Notes: generated by a model from the sequence alone, not told the origin. DNA of 64,000 bases from Coleophoma eucalyptorum (GCA_026120035.1 JALRME010000010.1:62001-126000), one strand, 5' to 3'. Positions 25,054-37,680 are shown, counted from the first letter of the stretch. Numbers and translations: made by a program.

Positions 25054-26075
25054 CTAAGAGACATCAACGTCCTCGCCAGCTGCTTCCGGGTCATAGTTAT
25101 CCTCTAAGAGGAAGGCCGGATCCCTCATATCCACCATTCCACAATTCGGAGAGCTAATCTTATAGCCCAATAGAGCCTGCAACTCCTTCGAGAAAGTCTT
25201 CGCAACCTCAGGAGGATATTCCACCATGGTTGCAAACTCCTGTCGTAAGGTACCCTTGCACATAAACAATACATACAGCATGCGGTTCTGGTCTTTCGAG
25301 TGATTGGTACTACCAGCATGGTATTGCGACGCGAACATGAATGCAGCTTCTCCAACGACCATCTCGGCGTAAATGGCCTCTTCCTTCTTTGGTCCTCGAT
25401 CATCTCCCCAGAGGTGAGAACCGGGAATCATCCGCGTGGCTCCGTTCTCGGCCGTGGTATTAATTCCAGGGACAAAGACGCCGAAGCCATCGTCACGGCC
25501 CTGCGTCCATCCTGTCGCTGTAGCATCCGTATGCCGGGTGTGGTACATCTTATCGTCTCGGTGCAGCCGCTGGCCCTCGGCACCAGGACGTACATCAATT
25601 CCCAAGGCCGCGCTCAACAACGGACGCGATGTGTACCAGAAGCATTCCTCGTCATACCATGTTGGATCAGTGGAAGACAAGAAGTGTCGTGCTAGTGCCT
25701 AAAGCCAATTGCTCAACATTTTATTCGCTTGGTGAGGCAAGGCAACATACTTGGTATAGAGGGTGCATGAAGAATTTCTCCCGACATGTCTTGCTTCTCC
25801 ATAGCAGACGGTTGCAGCGTCTGGTCTCTGGCGGGAACAGTTTTCCCTGAGTCTTATCAGCTTTAGTTTGGCATGGGCGGGTCATGAAGTCGAACCTTCC
25901 ATGGCTTGTCTTTGTCGAGCCAAGGCTTCACTTCCGCATTTGCTTGGGCAACTTCTTCAGGTGTAACGTAGTTGGTGCAGACACATCCCCCATCTCTGGT
26001 GATTGCCTCAATGAAGTCTTCCAGAGGAGCATCCACTGATAGACGTTTTAAAGTTGGCTTAACGATAGGTGCCAT
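25054..26075 (-). CDS. phytanoyl-CoA dioxygenase (PhyH)-family Fe(II)/2-oxoglutarate oxygenase
   Basis: Three minus-strand exons, 25896-26075, 25751-25846 and 25054-25698, encode 306 residues with both introns in phase 0. The joins give PWKGKLFPPETRR and HPLYQALARHF, as expected for the family. Iron ligands are visible: H138 and D140 in LHRDD, and H219 in QYHAGS. R231 (QNRM) is the likely 2-oxoglutarate arginine. The motif NGATRMIPGSH is also a family hallmark. Fungal relatives hydroxylate or desaturate secondary metabolites and alkaloids, or act on lipids; the substrate is unknown. No synthase or P450 lies nearby to place it in a pathway. Confidence 0.92.
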
Positions 26076-27056
26076 AATGTGGAGAATGGTTGGGCGCTAG
26101 TCAGAAGAGGTGAAGAGAAGCTCAAGAGAATCAATGGTTGTATGGTTGAGAAAGTATGTTCCTAAACCTCAACTCTATATATACGTATTGTTATCTCAGG
26201 TACTACTTGTTGTTGGGCTGTTCTGAGGTAGTTGATACGCTCGCAGAATTAGAGATACTAAGTCGCTTACCACAGATGTGGCTCGGTAGGCAGCTCTCGC
26301 CATCTCTTTCCTTCTCTAGATGTCCGCACCCCCACTATTGGCCTTATCAAGTGACGCAGCTAAGAGAGTCACTGATAGACATTTATTGTATAACATCTAC
26401 CAATAGATATTCCTGAGAAAGTATGAGGCATTGTTTGCATACACGTCTGCATGTCGGGATGTTGAACACCGCTCCAAGAACGCAAGCGTGTTCAGGAATT
26501 GAAAATTCGGTGAGATTGCGGGCAACCTTAGCATTTGCCAGGTCCAATATGCTATCAAATTTGTAATTATTGTTCCGAGATAGATACAAAGACTGATTAG
26601 GTTCAGTGAATGTAGTTTGATAAGTGTATTTCGGCGGACGAGTGTTTCGCATTTAGATACTCGATTGGAGACCGTTTCCTCACTAATGAGGCCAAGACCA
26701 AATCCTGATGCCCAAATTCTACTGACTACCGAGATATTCTGCTATTGTCTGGCAAACACTCTGCATTACCTTTTAAGTATGAAATGATGCGATGATTATG
26801 AACTCAAGCATCACTAGCTATACTTGAGCTACAAGTTATCCCTTAGTTCCAGAGTTTCCTGCAACCTCTCGGCAAATACTAATCGTCACCCGAGCTATTG
26901 ACATATTTTGATCATCTGTCACATATTGCTCCAAGAGGAATGGAAACTACGCTTTTGAGGTAGATCCTCAACGCTCAAATCTTATTTGTTATCGTACAGC
27001 TATACAACATGTTCGATTTTTGTTCAACTATACTTGATGACTTCTGTATGCAGAAT
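26076..27056. other. intergenic region with PhyH-family promoter
   Basis: It contains the oxygenase promoter on the left and the 3' end of the ABC gene on the right. A minus-strand frame at 26,383-26,652 has no recognisable family. The right half is AT-rich and otherwise featureless. Confidence 0.45.
26176..26183 (-). promoter_or_regulatory. TATA-like box of the PhyH-family gene
   Basis: TATATATA about 100 bp upstream of the start codon of the oxygenase gene, a normal fungal distance. Confidence 0.35.
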
Positions 27057-29186
27057 TCACGATTGCCCAGGAAGTCCCCAGATCTCGTTCCACCGTCGAT
27101 AGTCTTCCTCAAGGGATCCTTGCAGCTTGCCAAATCTAGCTGGTTTCCCTGTGTTGGCCTCAGGTAGACATATCCATTCCCTCACACAATCTGGAATCTC
27201 CTCGCGAACATGGCTGATGCAAAGAAGCGCTTGATCCTCTGTCAGGCCTCCAATTTTAACTTGTCCTGCTTTTGATATCTCAGACTCCACTACCGAGAAT
27301 TGACCGGTCTTTTGAGAGCCATCAGAAGAAGTACTTGGTGCAGAAACAAATTCTTTCGTTTCTCCATAATTCAGGAACAGCAAGCACCGATCTCTCACAG
27401 CATCATCCATGCCACTAAATGCTTCATCTAAGATGATAATATCGGGTTGTTTGATGACAGCTCTTAGGAATAAAGCCACTCTCTGTGCGGAGAAAGGTAA
27501 GCCTCCGTAAAGTGTATCGTCCGCCCATGTAGGTCTCGACAGAGTATCCTTTTGCTTTGTTGCTTCAGGTGTAATCATTGCCAAGGGGTTTAATTCGTCT
27601 TCAAACCACCGGAGGCAAGCATCGATCTTTGATGTTGCTATATCATCAAGCTTTGGAACCCCTCTGAAGGTATCTGAGAAGGCGTTCTCCAGAATTTCAC
27701 GAACTGTAAGAGACCTTGGCATGAAGTTGTGAATCTCTGGACTTGAGTGGCCAATTCGGGCCTGTATGTCAAAGATAGAAATGCCAAGCTGCCCTGGTTC
27801 TGGCAATCGTGACCGACCAAATAGCTTGATTGGCAAAGAATAAGTCTGAGGGTGATCTGAACAAATCAATGACAAGATTGTCGTCTTTCCCGAGCCGTTC
27901 GGTCCAAAGATACCCCATCTTTCTCCCCGTCGAACAGTCCACCATAAGCCATCTTTGAGTTCGCCACCAACTTCTTGTTGCCAATTTCCTAGAACCGCCT
28001 TGGAACGATATGCCACTCGAGCACCCTCCATTTCAACCAAGGCATCTTTAACCTTGGGAGTTTCTTTTCGACCAGTCTTAGCAGTCTGTTCTGCTGCCAT
28101 CTTGGATTGGCCATCTTTGGGTAATGTGTCGGTAGCTTTCTGTATCGTCTGAGAGGCATAACTCGCAGGTTCAATGATGCCGTGGTCTGTAAGAGTCCTG
28201 CCAACTTCTCGCAAAGAGTGAAGATGTAGGTGAGAAGGATCAAACTTGGCTGCCCCATTCGCATTCACATATTGGCGCAATTCGTCCAAAACCTGCTCTT
28301 TCTCACCACTCCATCCCACTTGGCAGTTCCCAGATAAATAATACAGATGCGTAATCCAATCAGGTATCGGGTCTTGCGGTCTCAGGGACAGTACCACCCG
28401 CGGGCGGTCTGCCTTTGCCATTTGGTAAAGCAATGGGCTCAACGTTAACAGCGTTGGCGGATCCAATCCCATAAATGGTTCGTCCAACAGTAATGCCTCC
28501 GGATTTCCTAGCAATGCTCGAGCAATTCTGGCTCGTCTGGTTTGACCATTGCTCAAATTGGAGACAGGCATATCCACTAAATCTGCCAGTCTGAGATCTT
28601 TGATCACCCGAGACAAGCTTTCGGCATCTATTTCCTGCCCGTCACTGTCCTTGAAAGGATTCAATTCCGTGTTGCCTTGCAGGTAGTCCAGAACACTAAA
28701 ATCGGTATCTTCTCTTCGTGACTCATATCTGGCACTGAGATATGCTCCTTTCGGTCCTTGGCCTCCAAGTCCTTGCTCTCCATCGAATCCAACATACTTG
28801 ATTGCTTTTGTCTTTGTCTGCCCTTTCCTGCCAGGTCCTGGTTCCAACAATGGCCATGATCGCGCTGCAGGTGGGTTGCAGACATGTTGACCACGGAGGA
28901 TCTGTAAGAATGTCGTCTTTCCAGAATTTGAAGGTCCTACAATAGCGAAGTATTTGGGCTTCTCTCCATTGTCAAGTGCCGATTCCAGAGCGAAATTCAG
29001 CTTCTCAAATAATGGTGGATTAGGTCCTACTTGTACAGCATTCGGATGAGATCGGTAGAAAGTACCATCTTTGATATTTATAGCTGGTAAGCCATTTAAA
29101 TTTTTGGAGTATCTTCGAACACACCGAAATGGCTGCAATAGATGTCGGGGCCGCTGCCCACCTAGAAACCTCATTGTATATTTCAA
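27057..29186 (-). CDS. soluble two-domain ABC ATPase (YDR061W-like), probably mitochondrial
   Basis: A single exon encodes 709 residues. Domain 1 has Walker A GPSNSGKTT (84-92), signature LSNGQ (211-215) and Walker B ALLLDEP (231-237). Domain 2 has Walker A GPNGSGKTT (428-436) and Walker B IIILDEA (583-589), but its signature reads FSAQR instead of LSGGQ. No membrane segments are seen, so it is not a transporter by itself; yeast YDR061W has the same plan and is uncharacterised. The N-terminus is basic, rich in R and Q and low in acidic residues, like a mitochondrial presequence. Met5 is an alternative start. It is divergent from UMP1, sharing a 233-bp promoter. Confidence 0.9.
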   Translation of the reverse strand: MKYTMRFLGGQRPRHLLQPFRCVRRYSKNLNGLPAINIKDGTFYRSHPNAVQVGPNPPLFEKLNFALESALDNGEKPKYFAIVGPSNSGKTTFLQILRGQHVCNPPAARSWPLLEPGPGRKGQTKTKAIKYVGFDGEQGLGGQGPKGAYLSARYESRREDTDFSVLDYLQGNTELNPFKDSDGQEIDAESLSRVIKDLRLADLVDMPVSNLSNGQTRRARIARALLGNPEALLLDEPFMGLDPPTLLTLSPLLYQMAKADRPRVVLSLRPQDPIPDWITHLYYLSGNCQVGWSGEKEQVLDELRQYVNANGAAKFDPSHLHLHSLREVGRTLTDHGIIEPASYASQTIQKATDTLPKDGQSKMAAEQTAKTGRKETPKVKDALVEMEGARVAYRSKAVLGNWQQEVGGELKDGLWWTVRRGERWGIFGPNGSGKTTILSLICSDHPQTYSLPIKLFGRSRLPEPGQLGISIFDIQARIGHSSPEIHNFMPRSLTVREILENAFSDTFRGVPKLDDIATSKIDACLRWFEDELNPLAMITPEATKQKDTLSRPTWADDTLYGGLPFSAQRVALFLRAVIKQPDIIILDEAFSGMDDAVRDRCLLFLNYGETKEFVSAPSTSSDGSQKTGQFSVVESEISKAGQVKIGGLTEDQALLCISHVREEIPDCVREWICLPEANTGKPARFGKLQGSLEEDYRRWNEIWGLPGQS

Positions 29187-29236
29187 TTGATCATGGCTCG
29201 AAGACAGTCTTCCTTGCTGTGAGTAATAATATCTAT

Positions 29237-29242
29237 CACGTG
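29237..29242. promoter_or_regulatory. CACGTG E-box in the ABC/UMP1 divergent promoter
   Basis: A CACGTG palindrome in the 233 bp between the two start codons. bHLH or bZIP factors bind this core in fungi; use here is inferred only. Confidence 0.25.
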
Positions 29243-29419
29243 TCAGAACTTCCCCATGGTTGCTTATGTAATATCAAACGCGCCTCGTTCGTAGCCTGAA
29301 GCTCAAGCTATTGAGCGTATTGAGCTCCCATCTCTAAACACCATTTACGCAAAGACCTTTTACCCAAGAAAAGCCAGTCCTTCTACACCTCAAGATCCTT
29401 CAACCATAAACCCGACATC

Positions 29420-29960
29420 ATGGTAGGTCAAATAAGCATGCCTTGAAAGCCACAATGCTTTCCCTCAAACAAGCTACGACTACTGACGATGCTACAAGGC
29501 TATGAGAATCGCACCAGCCGCTGGACACTCTAGCAACTTCAGCCACCTACAGAACAAGAGCCTTGGTGCCCCATCAGCGCCAGGTGTACATGATTCTCTG
29601 CGAGCAGGAGTCGGACCAACAGTTGCAACCAGCGCTGCAACAGCAAGCCTCCCTGATAGTGCACACCCACTGGAACAACGCTTGAAGAAGTGGGAGGCTA
29701 CGCAAGATGCGCTGAAGATGGAAGGACTGCGACGAACATTCGGTATTAGTGAACCAATCCGACGGGGCATGGAATTGAAGATTGCAAGAGAGGGCGAGTG
29801 GAGACCTGCGACTCTAGGTGCAAGTGGTCCGGGTGTTCATGAGGATATTTTGAATGGAAGAGACACAACCTGTAGCTGGGAGGATATCTTTAAGGGTGAC
29901 GAGTTGAGGACCTTACCGGGTTTCCATGAGGAGGTTGAGAAGAAGGTCCGGATGCAGTAG
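29420..29960 (+). CDS. UMP1: proteasome maturation factor UMP1
   Basis: Exons 29420-29422 and 29499-29960 encode 154 residues. The first coding exon is the ATG alone, followed directly by GTAGGT; the intron ends at CTACAAG with a TACTGAC branch site. The second in-frame Met, two codons into exon 2, could also serve as a start. Conserved UMP1 features are HPLEQRLKKWEATQ, the IFG-like segment FGISEPIRRGMELKI and the SWEDIF motif near the C-terminus. UMP1 is the short-lived chaperone that guides 20S proteasome half-mer joining and beta-subunit processing, and is the first substrate of the new proteasome. Length matches the family (about 140-160 residues). Confidence 0.95.
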
Positions 29961-30401
29961 ATTGGTGCTCAGGCTAAAGGGTGGTGCATATTGGCTTGTA
30001 GGATAAGTTGGGAAACCTTACATGGCGTTGAGGACATGGCAAGAGACGTGGAATGACAAATGAAGCTCTGGAGACTGGAATCATTATTGCTAGAAGCCTT
30101 ATGTCTTGGCGGTGAATAGTGACTACGTTCTATTCAAACCTCCGGAATATAATTCATGAACGCTAGACCGCAATATAATGTCCACCTTAACTGTACACAA
30201 TTATCCATTCCCCGCAAACCGCATGAAAGATACACAAATGCCATAAGATCCAGTACCTTATACAGGCGAAAACAAATGAGCAAGCAGTCCGAAACGCCTC
30301 TCCCTCAAATATCGTTAGTTGGCAGTGGTTTGTAGATAGCTTCGAGAGCGATGCTTCGACTTCACCTCACTATACCATGCTTATCCTATAATCCCATCTT
30401 T
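29961..30401. other. convergent 3' regions of UMP1 and the UBL3-like gene
   Basis: Nothing seen beyond the expected 3' untranslated regions. Confidence 0.5.
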
Positions 30402-31309
30402 CTACAATATCACACAACGACAGCCTGCGGTACTTTCCCCGCCTTCTCGGTCTCTACCGACTGCCTTTCCTTTGGATGCATCCTCTTCGTCAACGATATC
30501 TTGTGGCCTAACCGTCATATGTACTACGTTCGCTGCTTCGGTATTGAACTTGCATTCTGAGATATAGATTAGCCATAATGCCATGGATAAGGTATATAAG
30601 CCATCAGTATACCTTTTAATGGTGTCTTGTCATCCAGTAGTCTTCCAAAATAGATCAGTCGTATGCTGCTAGGACTTGTCGGTTTTGCCTCCCATTCTTC
30701 TCTCCATTCTCTCAAGATCAACTCCTTCAAAGTGTAGACGCTGATGCTGTATGGGTCCTTCCGTCCTCCATCTGTAACGCCTGGTACAGTGACGTTGCGC
30801 TTCGATAAGTACTTCTCATCAATTTTATATGGATGCCGTGCTCCCGAAGTCAGAAGAAGTGTGATAATTAAGACTTGTGCGGAATCATTAGGGACTGTGG
30901 ATTGAACATTCTCTGCTGCAGGCCCAATTGCTGCAGAATCAAGCTTCGAGATTGCAGGTGTTGAGGGTGATTCCGCAGACGCTGTTGTCTTGGCTGCTTC
31001 GGTGCCCGACGAGGCATTCTGTGATGATTCCATGGATTCTGGTGCCGGGGTTGTGGTTGCCTTTGGCTCTTTGTTCTCTGTAGTTATCGCAGACGATGTG
31101 CCAATCGTGCCTGGCATAGAGGAGGAGATTGGGGAGGTTGCTGGAATCGAAACATCATTGAGAAGGCCACCTTGCGAACCTGCGCCAGTTCTCTTGGATG
31201 TATCAAGGTCACTCATCTCGACAACGGTACTTGATGGTGGTTGTGAATGCGAGGTCAAGGACTCAGCCGTTCCATGATGGCCTGGGGTCGTCAATGGGGG
31301 GGAAGCCAT
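30402..31309 (-). CDS. membrane-anchored ubiquitin-fold protein (UBL3/MUB type) with CAAX box
   Basis: Exons 30613-31309 and 30402-30556 encode 283 residues. The first ~140 residues are disordered, rich in S, T, P and A. Residues about 145-250 form a ubiquitin-like fold typical of UBL3/MUB proteins, with IRLIYFGRLLDD, then PLKECKFNTEA restored by the splice, and VVHMTVRP. A short acidic and basic tail ends GCRCVIL: C280 starts a CAAX box (CVIL, a geranylgeranylation-type sequence) and C278 could be palmitoylated. UBL3/MUB proteins sit on membranes through the lipid and recruit E2 enzymes or sort cargo to vesicles. The start chosen is MASPPLTT; the frame is open upstream to 31,507, but that extension has no conserved look. 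Confidence 0.85.
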
Positions 31310-32738
31310 TGGTTGGTCTTGGCCTACGGCGGAGACTACAAGATGTGAGATGCTCCTCCTGCCGTGATTGATATGGGTACGAGGGGTTTCGAGCGAGATG
31401 TGTCGGGCTAATCTTTCATCGCCGTGTGAGATACAGAGAAGTCGATTCCCAATAGGAGGGCCTGTGCAATTGCAATTGAGAGGTTTTGGAAGTGAATGAA
31501 AGCCCAAATCTTGGTCAGCGCCTCTGCCAGACCTGGAGGAGCCAGAGGCGGGCGGGACTACAAAATGCCGGCGTCGATCTGGGGGGAACTACTTTGCACC
31601 CGTTCACGTATGTGCGAGAGCCATGCAACACAACAATTCAGTAGTGTTGGCGTGCTAATGAAAGGAATTGGGAATCAATAATGTCACAATGAATTGTATT
31701 CTGTCGTTGGAGTAGGTAGCATAGATAAGGCATGATGTAGCGGTAAGTAGCATCTGGGGACGCTGGAGGCTGACAGCACAACACCGGGGTGCCAGGTCTT
31801 GAGGCAAGTTCGGTCTGGCCTAGTGTACGCAAATCGCATCACGAAACAGAAACAACGTTGATTCTCCACGTGCTCAGGGTATTAACGCGTATTCTTATGC
31901 CCAAGCGTTGCCTACCAACACTGATTATACGAGTACCTCTGTAGACAGCATTTGGGTGAAGGTGATAGATGCTTATGAAATAGCCAGGCTGTTCTCGCGC
32001 GTCGGCCCGCTCACTTGCTCACCTGCTCAAAGCTTCAAAGTGATATTTCCTCCACGACTTTGGATACTGCGAGCGCTAAGATAACTGTGCATTCCTTGCG
32101 CACCTATTGTTCCCACAAAGCCGTTTAGGTCTGGTGCTCCAAACCAGACCAGAATCCCATAGCTTTCTAAGCACGTTCCGTCTCAAGCATAACCTTGAAA
32201 TCTGCATTATTAGAAGTAGGCACATACCAATCAAGGTTCGGCACCACCTGGGTTTATCGATTTAGCTGGTGGATGCGAGGATCTAATCAGTTGTGCTTCA
32301 AGTTTTCCTAGAAGAGATACCACTAAACAAGGGAATTTACGAATCACGACGGTCTTCAAAGGGCTGGTTTTGCTCTAGGGTTGGATTAACCAGCCGATCT
32401 TTCGTCATCTTAAGATTTTTCAGACACCGGTCCTTAAGTGTAAGCGTTCAGTGCCAGAAAAATGTTCATAATAAAGTATGCACAAGGTCAATGAAATACC
32501 ATGGTATTACTACCATAGCCTATAGCTTATTCTTGACGTTTTGGATTTCGTGTAATCGAGTCTAACGCAAACTCTCCAGAAATGCAATGGCCACAACATC
32601 TTTCAAGGCGCTGACTTCATTACTTGGGTCTGTCAAAGCACCCGACGATATCTCGTAACGAGAGACCATCTCCTGCTTCTCATATAGACCCATGAAAACC
32701 ATGAGTATGGAGAGGAATCCAGCCACTTTATACCTAAA
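31310..32738. other. intergenic region upstream of the UBL3-like gene
   Basis: It contains the promoter of the UBL3-like gene (right of 31,310) and the PP2A 3' region (left of 32,739). I see no other gene. A CACGTG core occurs near 31,867. Confidence 0.45.
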
Positions 32739-34012
<1,274 letters not shown>

Positions 34013-34444
34013 ATTGACTGTTCCTCCTTGTGGTCGTCAAGCACTCCTGGTGATGGTGGGGGCCTTCTGATGACGATGGAGCGCGCGGTGAGTTCAAGCT
34101 TTTCTCGAGGCTATAAGATTTGGTGCGACCAAGGGCTCTGTAGATGTAAGATCGGAAGTATTTTTTGAATTCACAAGAGATGTTAGAATCGCTGGCCCAA
34201 GGGTATCACAGAAGTATGGGGAGCTCTGACTGGGGCATTCACATATGAGATTGATTGATCGGACGCTCAGGCTGATTCGGCTAGCCAAGTGCATTGGGAC
34301 AGACAGCATTTTTAGCGTTCTCGCGTGCCTCCTGGCAGCTTACAGATAATTACGTAGGGCGAGGCGAAGATGAGCTCCTTGTTACAAAATTCGATTTCAG
34401 TTTGGAAGCAGTTTACATCATCAAAACAATAAATTACACTATCT
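34013..34444. other. PP2A promoter region / EXO84 3' region
   Basis: Nothing else is supported. An acceptor-like site near 34,145 on the minus strand does not join to EXO84 in frame. Confidence 0.45.
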
Positions 34445-36715
34445 TCATACCAGACCCAATCCCACAGCACCGTTTGTAGTCTGACGGTCACTTACCAGAG
34501 GTTGACGTCCTATCAAGTTCTTGAAGTCTAAGCCAACTTCAGAGAGCATTTTCGCATGTTCCTTAGCTTGAGTGATGCACGACGTCCATATCTCGTCGCC
34601 TTGCTCTCGACTACTAAGCTGCCTTGCAAGAATGATGTTAAAATCATCAACTTGTTCCTTGGCCCATTTGACGCAAGCACTCATTTGCAGGGTGGGAAAG
34701 CAAGTTTGAAAAGTCGAGACAGTGTTCCGGATAATCGTGAAGTATACAAATGATACTTCCCAAATATACTGGTGGAGATCACCCTCGAAGATGCATTGCC
34801 TTTAAATTGTTAGAAATGATTGTTACAAGAATTCGAATCACTGACCTTGATCGTTTGTGGATGATGTTGCTTCGAGCCTCTAGGTAAGCTTCTCTTGCGC
34901 GATCTTCAAAACCTAGTCGTGCCAACCAGATCACATTGCGTTTGGTCCTTTTTAGCTCATTATGTGACTCGACAAGATCGCGGGTAACCAGTCCAGCAAG
35001 TTTCATGGCACGCTCATCTGCCTTGAAGGTTATGAAGTCTTGGGCCACCGGATTGCTTTTCAACCCTCTCGCAAGCGAATTGAGTTTTTCAACATGTGTT
35101 ACAGCAGCATCAAACCTCTGAAGCGCAATGTCGATATCTAGTTCATCAACTTGGCTTTCCACCCAACGTAAGTTCTGTTGCTTGCCATCGACCTCAATGA
35201 GCATATCCTTTATATCAGATAGAGTTTCCAGGAGCTCGGTCTTTTTTAGCAAGCCAGGATCGCGTGATGCAAAGTAATTGATCGTCTCCTTAGCCTTGTT
35301 GCTAGTTTCCATCTCCGATCGAAGCCCCTTCCGAAGCTCTTCTACAGCCTTTCGGAAATTCATCATCAGCGACGCCTTTTCAGTATCCTCTGGTTTCTCT
35401 GTCCGGTAAGTGAAGGACTCCTGGCCAACACCTCGGATCATGATGGCATCGGCCACTTTATTGCGGCTGCTGCTAGACTCACTGGTTCCTGCAAGGTCAA
35501 CCATTTCGATATCGAGTAAAGGCCAGCATCGATCTGCGACTAGTTTGGACGGTGCCTGTCTAGGATCTGCTCCGCTTGATGCTTCAACCTTCCTCTTCTT
35601 CCTTGAGGCGACCAGCAAATGATCATTAAGTAAAATAATCTGCATTGCTCGTCTGGACTTCCAGGTAGCATTATCAAGTTCTATCCAAAGCCCTGCGTTT
35701 TGAACAACATGACGACCTGGAAGCGCTGGTAGAAACTTCTGAGATCCTTCAACCGTTTTCCAGAGTGCCTATGACATATTAGCTAGAACACTATTATTCG
35801 CAGAGCGGAGAACCGACTTGAAGCTGGGAGTTCCACATCGCTGTTCGATCAGCAACTGAACTTCGCTTGTCCCTTTTGCTCATAGTTGAAGGTAATCCTG
35901 TACCAAAATCGTTTGGCACACCAGAACCCTGAGACGAAGCTGTTCTTAAAGCAGTAGTATTTGTTTTAAGCTCCGACATCAGATTTCGCAGCGCCCGCAT
36001 CTCCCCTTTGAGCTTCTCTGCTTCCTTGCTGATTTTGATGAACTGAGTGCGGTTTTGGTATACATTTTGTTGTAGATCTGTTGATGTACGATTTCGCATT
36101 CTCTTCAACTGCTCTTGATAGCTATCGATGTCTTGTTCTGAAGCATCACCTAGAAGTTTTGTAATATCTGTGATAAATCAGCATCCTTTCTAGCAGAGTC
36201 TGTATGGCTCTATCATTCAAGTGCAGCAGATATGGAGAATAAAACGATGAAACTGACACTGTTCTGGACGTAGGTTGGGGTCTCGTAGGGCCTGCTGATC
36301 AACAGACAGTCCAGGACTTCTTGATGGAGGAGGAATTCGTCCTCCTCTACTAGCTGCTGGTGCATATTGATTCGAGAGTGAAGGTAGACTTGGAATTGGC
36401 GGGGCCGTAACATCGAAGTCGGAAGGAATGTTATTAAATCGTGTAGAATATCGTCGTTTCACCAGGTCTGATGTCTGTAGAACTTCCAAGTCAGCCCCGT
36501 GCATATAACTGCCTGATTTAATAATTACTCACCTTTCCTCCGACCTGCGGTGGTGGCCTTGGTGTTGGTGCATCCACTGATGACTTGCCTCCTCTGGTTC
36601 GAGGTGCGTCTCCATTCTGTTGTATCGGGCCAGATATCTGCTTCGGAGCACTGATAGTTGGACGACCTTTTCTCTTAGTCCTCAGTGAAATCCCCTTGCT
36701 CTTTTCATCCGACAT
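34445..36715 (-). CDS. EXO84: exocyst complex component EXO84
   Basis: Five minus-strand exons: 36533-36715, 36258-36474, 35818-36167, 34846-35768 and 34445-34799. They encode 675 residues, the usual fungal length. The order is a disordered basic N-terminus with SLRTKRKGRP, the conserved YITKLLGDASEQDI and NVYQNRTQFIKIS helices, a PH-like domain (about 255-400, including QIILLNDHLLVASRKK), and the C-terminal cullin-like helical region ending near VGLDF. EXO84 is one of eight exocyst subunits tethering secretory vesicles to the plasma membrane at hyphal tips. Introns 2 and 4 use GTCAGT donors and intron 3 uses GTCGGT. The start could instead be 36,754, thirteen codons upstream. The C-terminus is read through a possible donor at CTG-GTAAGT to a stop at 34,445; no in-frame alternative exon was found. 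Confidence 0.92.
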
Positions 36716-36983
36716 CTTTCCAGCGTTGTCGTTGTATACAGCTCTCTTTGACACCTCTTACGTTCAGCGTTGTAGTCGGGAAAGCTAATGTACGGTACGC
36801 GGATCTCTTGACCATTGGCCCGGCGCCAAGGCCTATATATTTAATGCCTCAGGCCGTCAAAATAAAGTAAAGTCCAGAAGAAATTCGGACCTGTTCATCA
36901 AGCTCCTTGTTCAACAATAACTTCTCAGAATCATCAATCTACTCAACATCCACCTTTGGACGTCGTGCGCATAGATTCCCAAG

Positions 36984-37680
36984 ATGGTTCAGACATCAAC
37001 CATTGTTGCTGCCAGTGTGGGCACCTTCGCAACTGGACTTTTAGGTGAATCTCAGTGTAAATGACGTGCGTCCATCCGCAACCTGCTGACAGTGTTGCCT
37101 TCTAGCATACGCAGTTTACTTTGACCACCGAAGACGAACAGACCCAAACTTCAGAAAACAATTGAAGAAAGAATCAAAGCGACAAGCACGAGCTGCGAAG
37201 GAAGAGGCTGAAGCTCATACAACAAGACAGAGACAAGCTATCAGAGCTGCACTACAACAAGCTAAGGATGAGGGTTTCCCAATAGATGTTGAGGAGAAGG
37301 AAGCGTACTTCATGAATGAGGTTGCCAGAGGAGAATCATTGAGCTCAGAGGGTATGCAATTCCTCCATTTCCAATTGAAAAGCTTTGTATTTGAAATGGA
37401 TTTGCTGACATTGCTTGCTCAGGAACCGATAACATTGAAGCCGCATTATGTTTCTACAAGGCCCTTAAGGTGTACCCTCAACCCTCTGATCTTGTTACAA
37501 TTTATGACAAGACAGTTCCAAAGGTGGGATCAATTGCTCTTGCCTGCAACTTTAGCTAATTGTGCATAGCCTGTCCTTGATATTCTTGCAGAGATGATTG
37601 CGCTTGATCCAAGCTTGAACATGGCACCATTTAGCGGCTTAAACACTGAAAGTGGCATCCCAAATGTTGGACTCGACTAA
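36984..37680 (+). CDS. TOM20: mitochondrial import receptor subunit TOM20
   Basis: Exons 36984-37044, 37106-37351, 37423-37523 and 37570-37680 encode 172 residues. An N-terminal membrane anchor (about residues 7-26, ending AVYFDHRRR) is followed by a charged linker and the TPR-like receptor domain with [26 protein letters not shown] and YDKTVP. The last exon encodes the conserved [10 protein letters not shown] helix and an acidic end. TOM20 sits in the outer mitochondrial membrane and binds presequences. The start codons of TOM20 and EXO84 are 268 bp apart and divergent. Confidence 0.95.

Noticed and set aside
19522..26075. Secondary-metabolite gene cluster
   Set aside because: Transporter, NmrA-like protein and oxygenase suggest one, but there is no polyketide synthase, peptide synthetase, terpene synthase, P450 or pathway regulator.
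34094..34309. Extra C-terminal exon for EXO84
   Set aside because: The acceptor near 34,145 does not join in frame with the donor after the last conserved segment. Reading through to the stop at 34,445 gives the normal family length.
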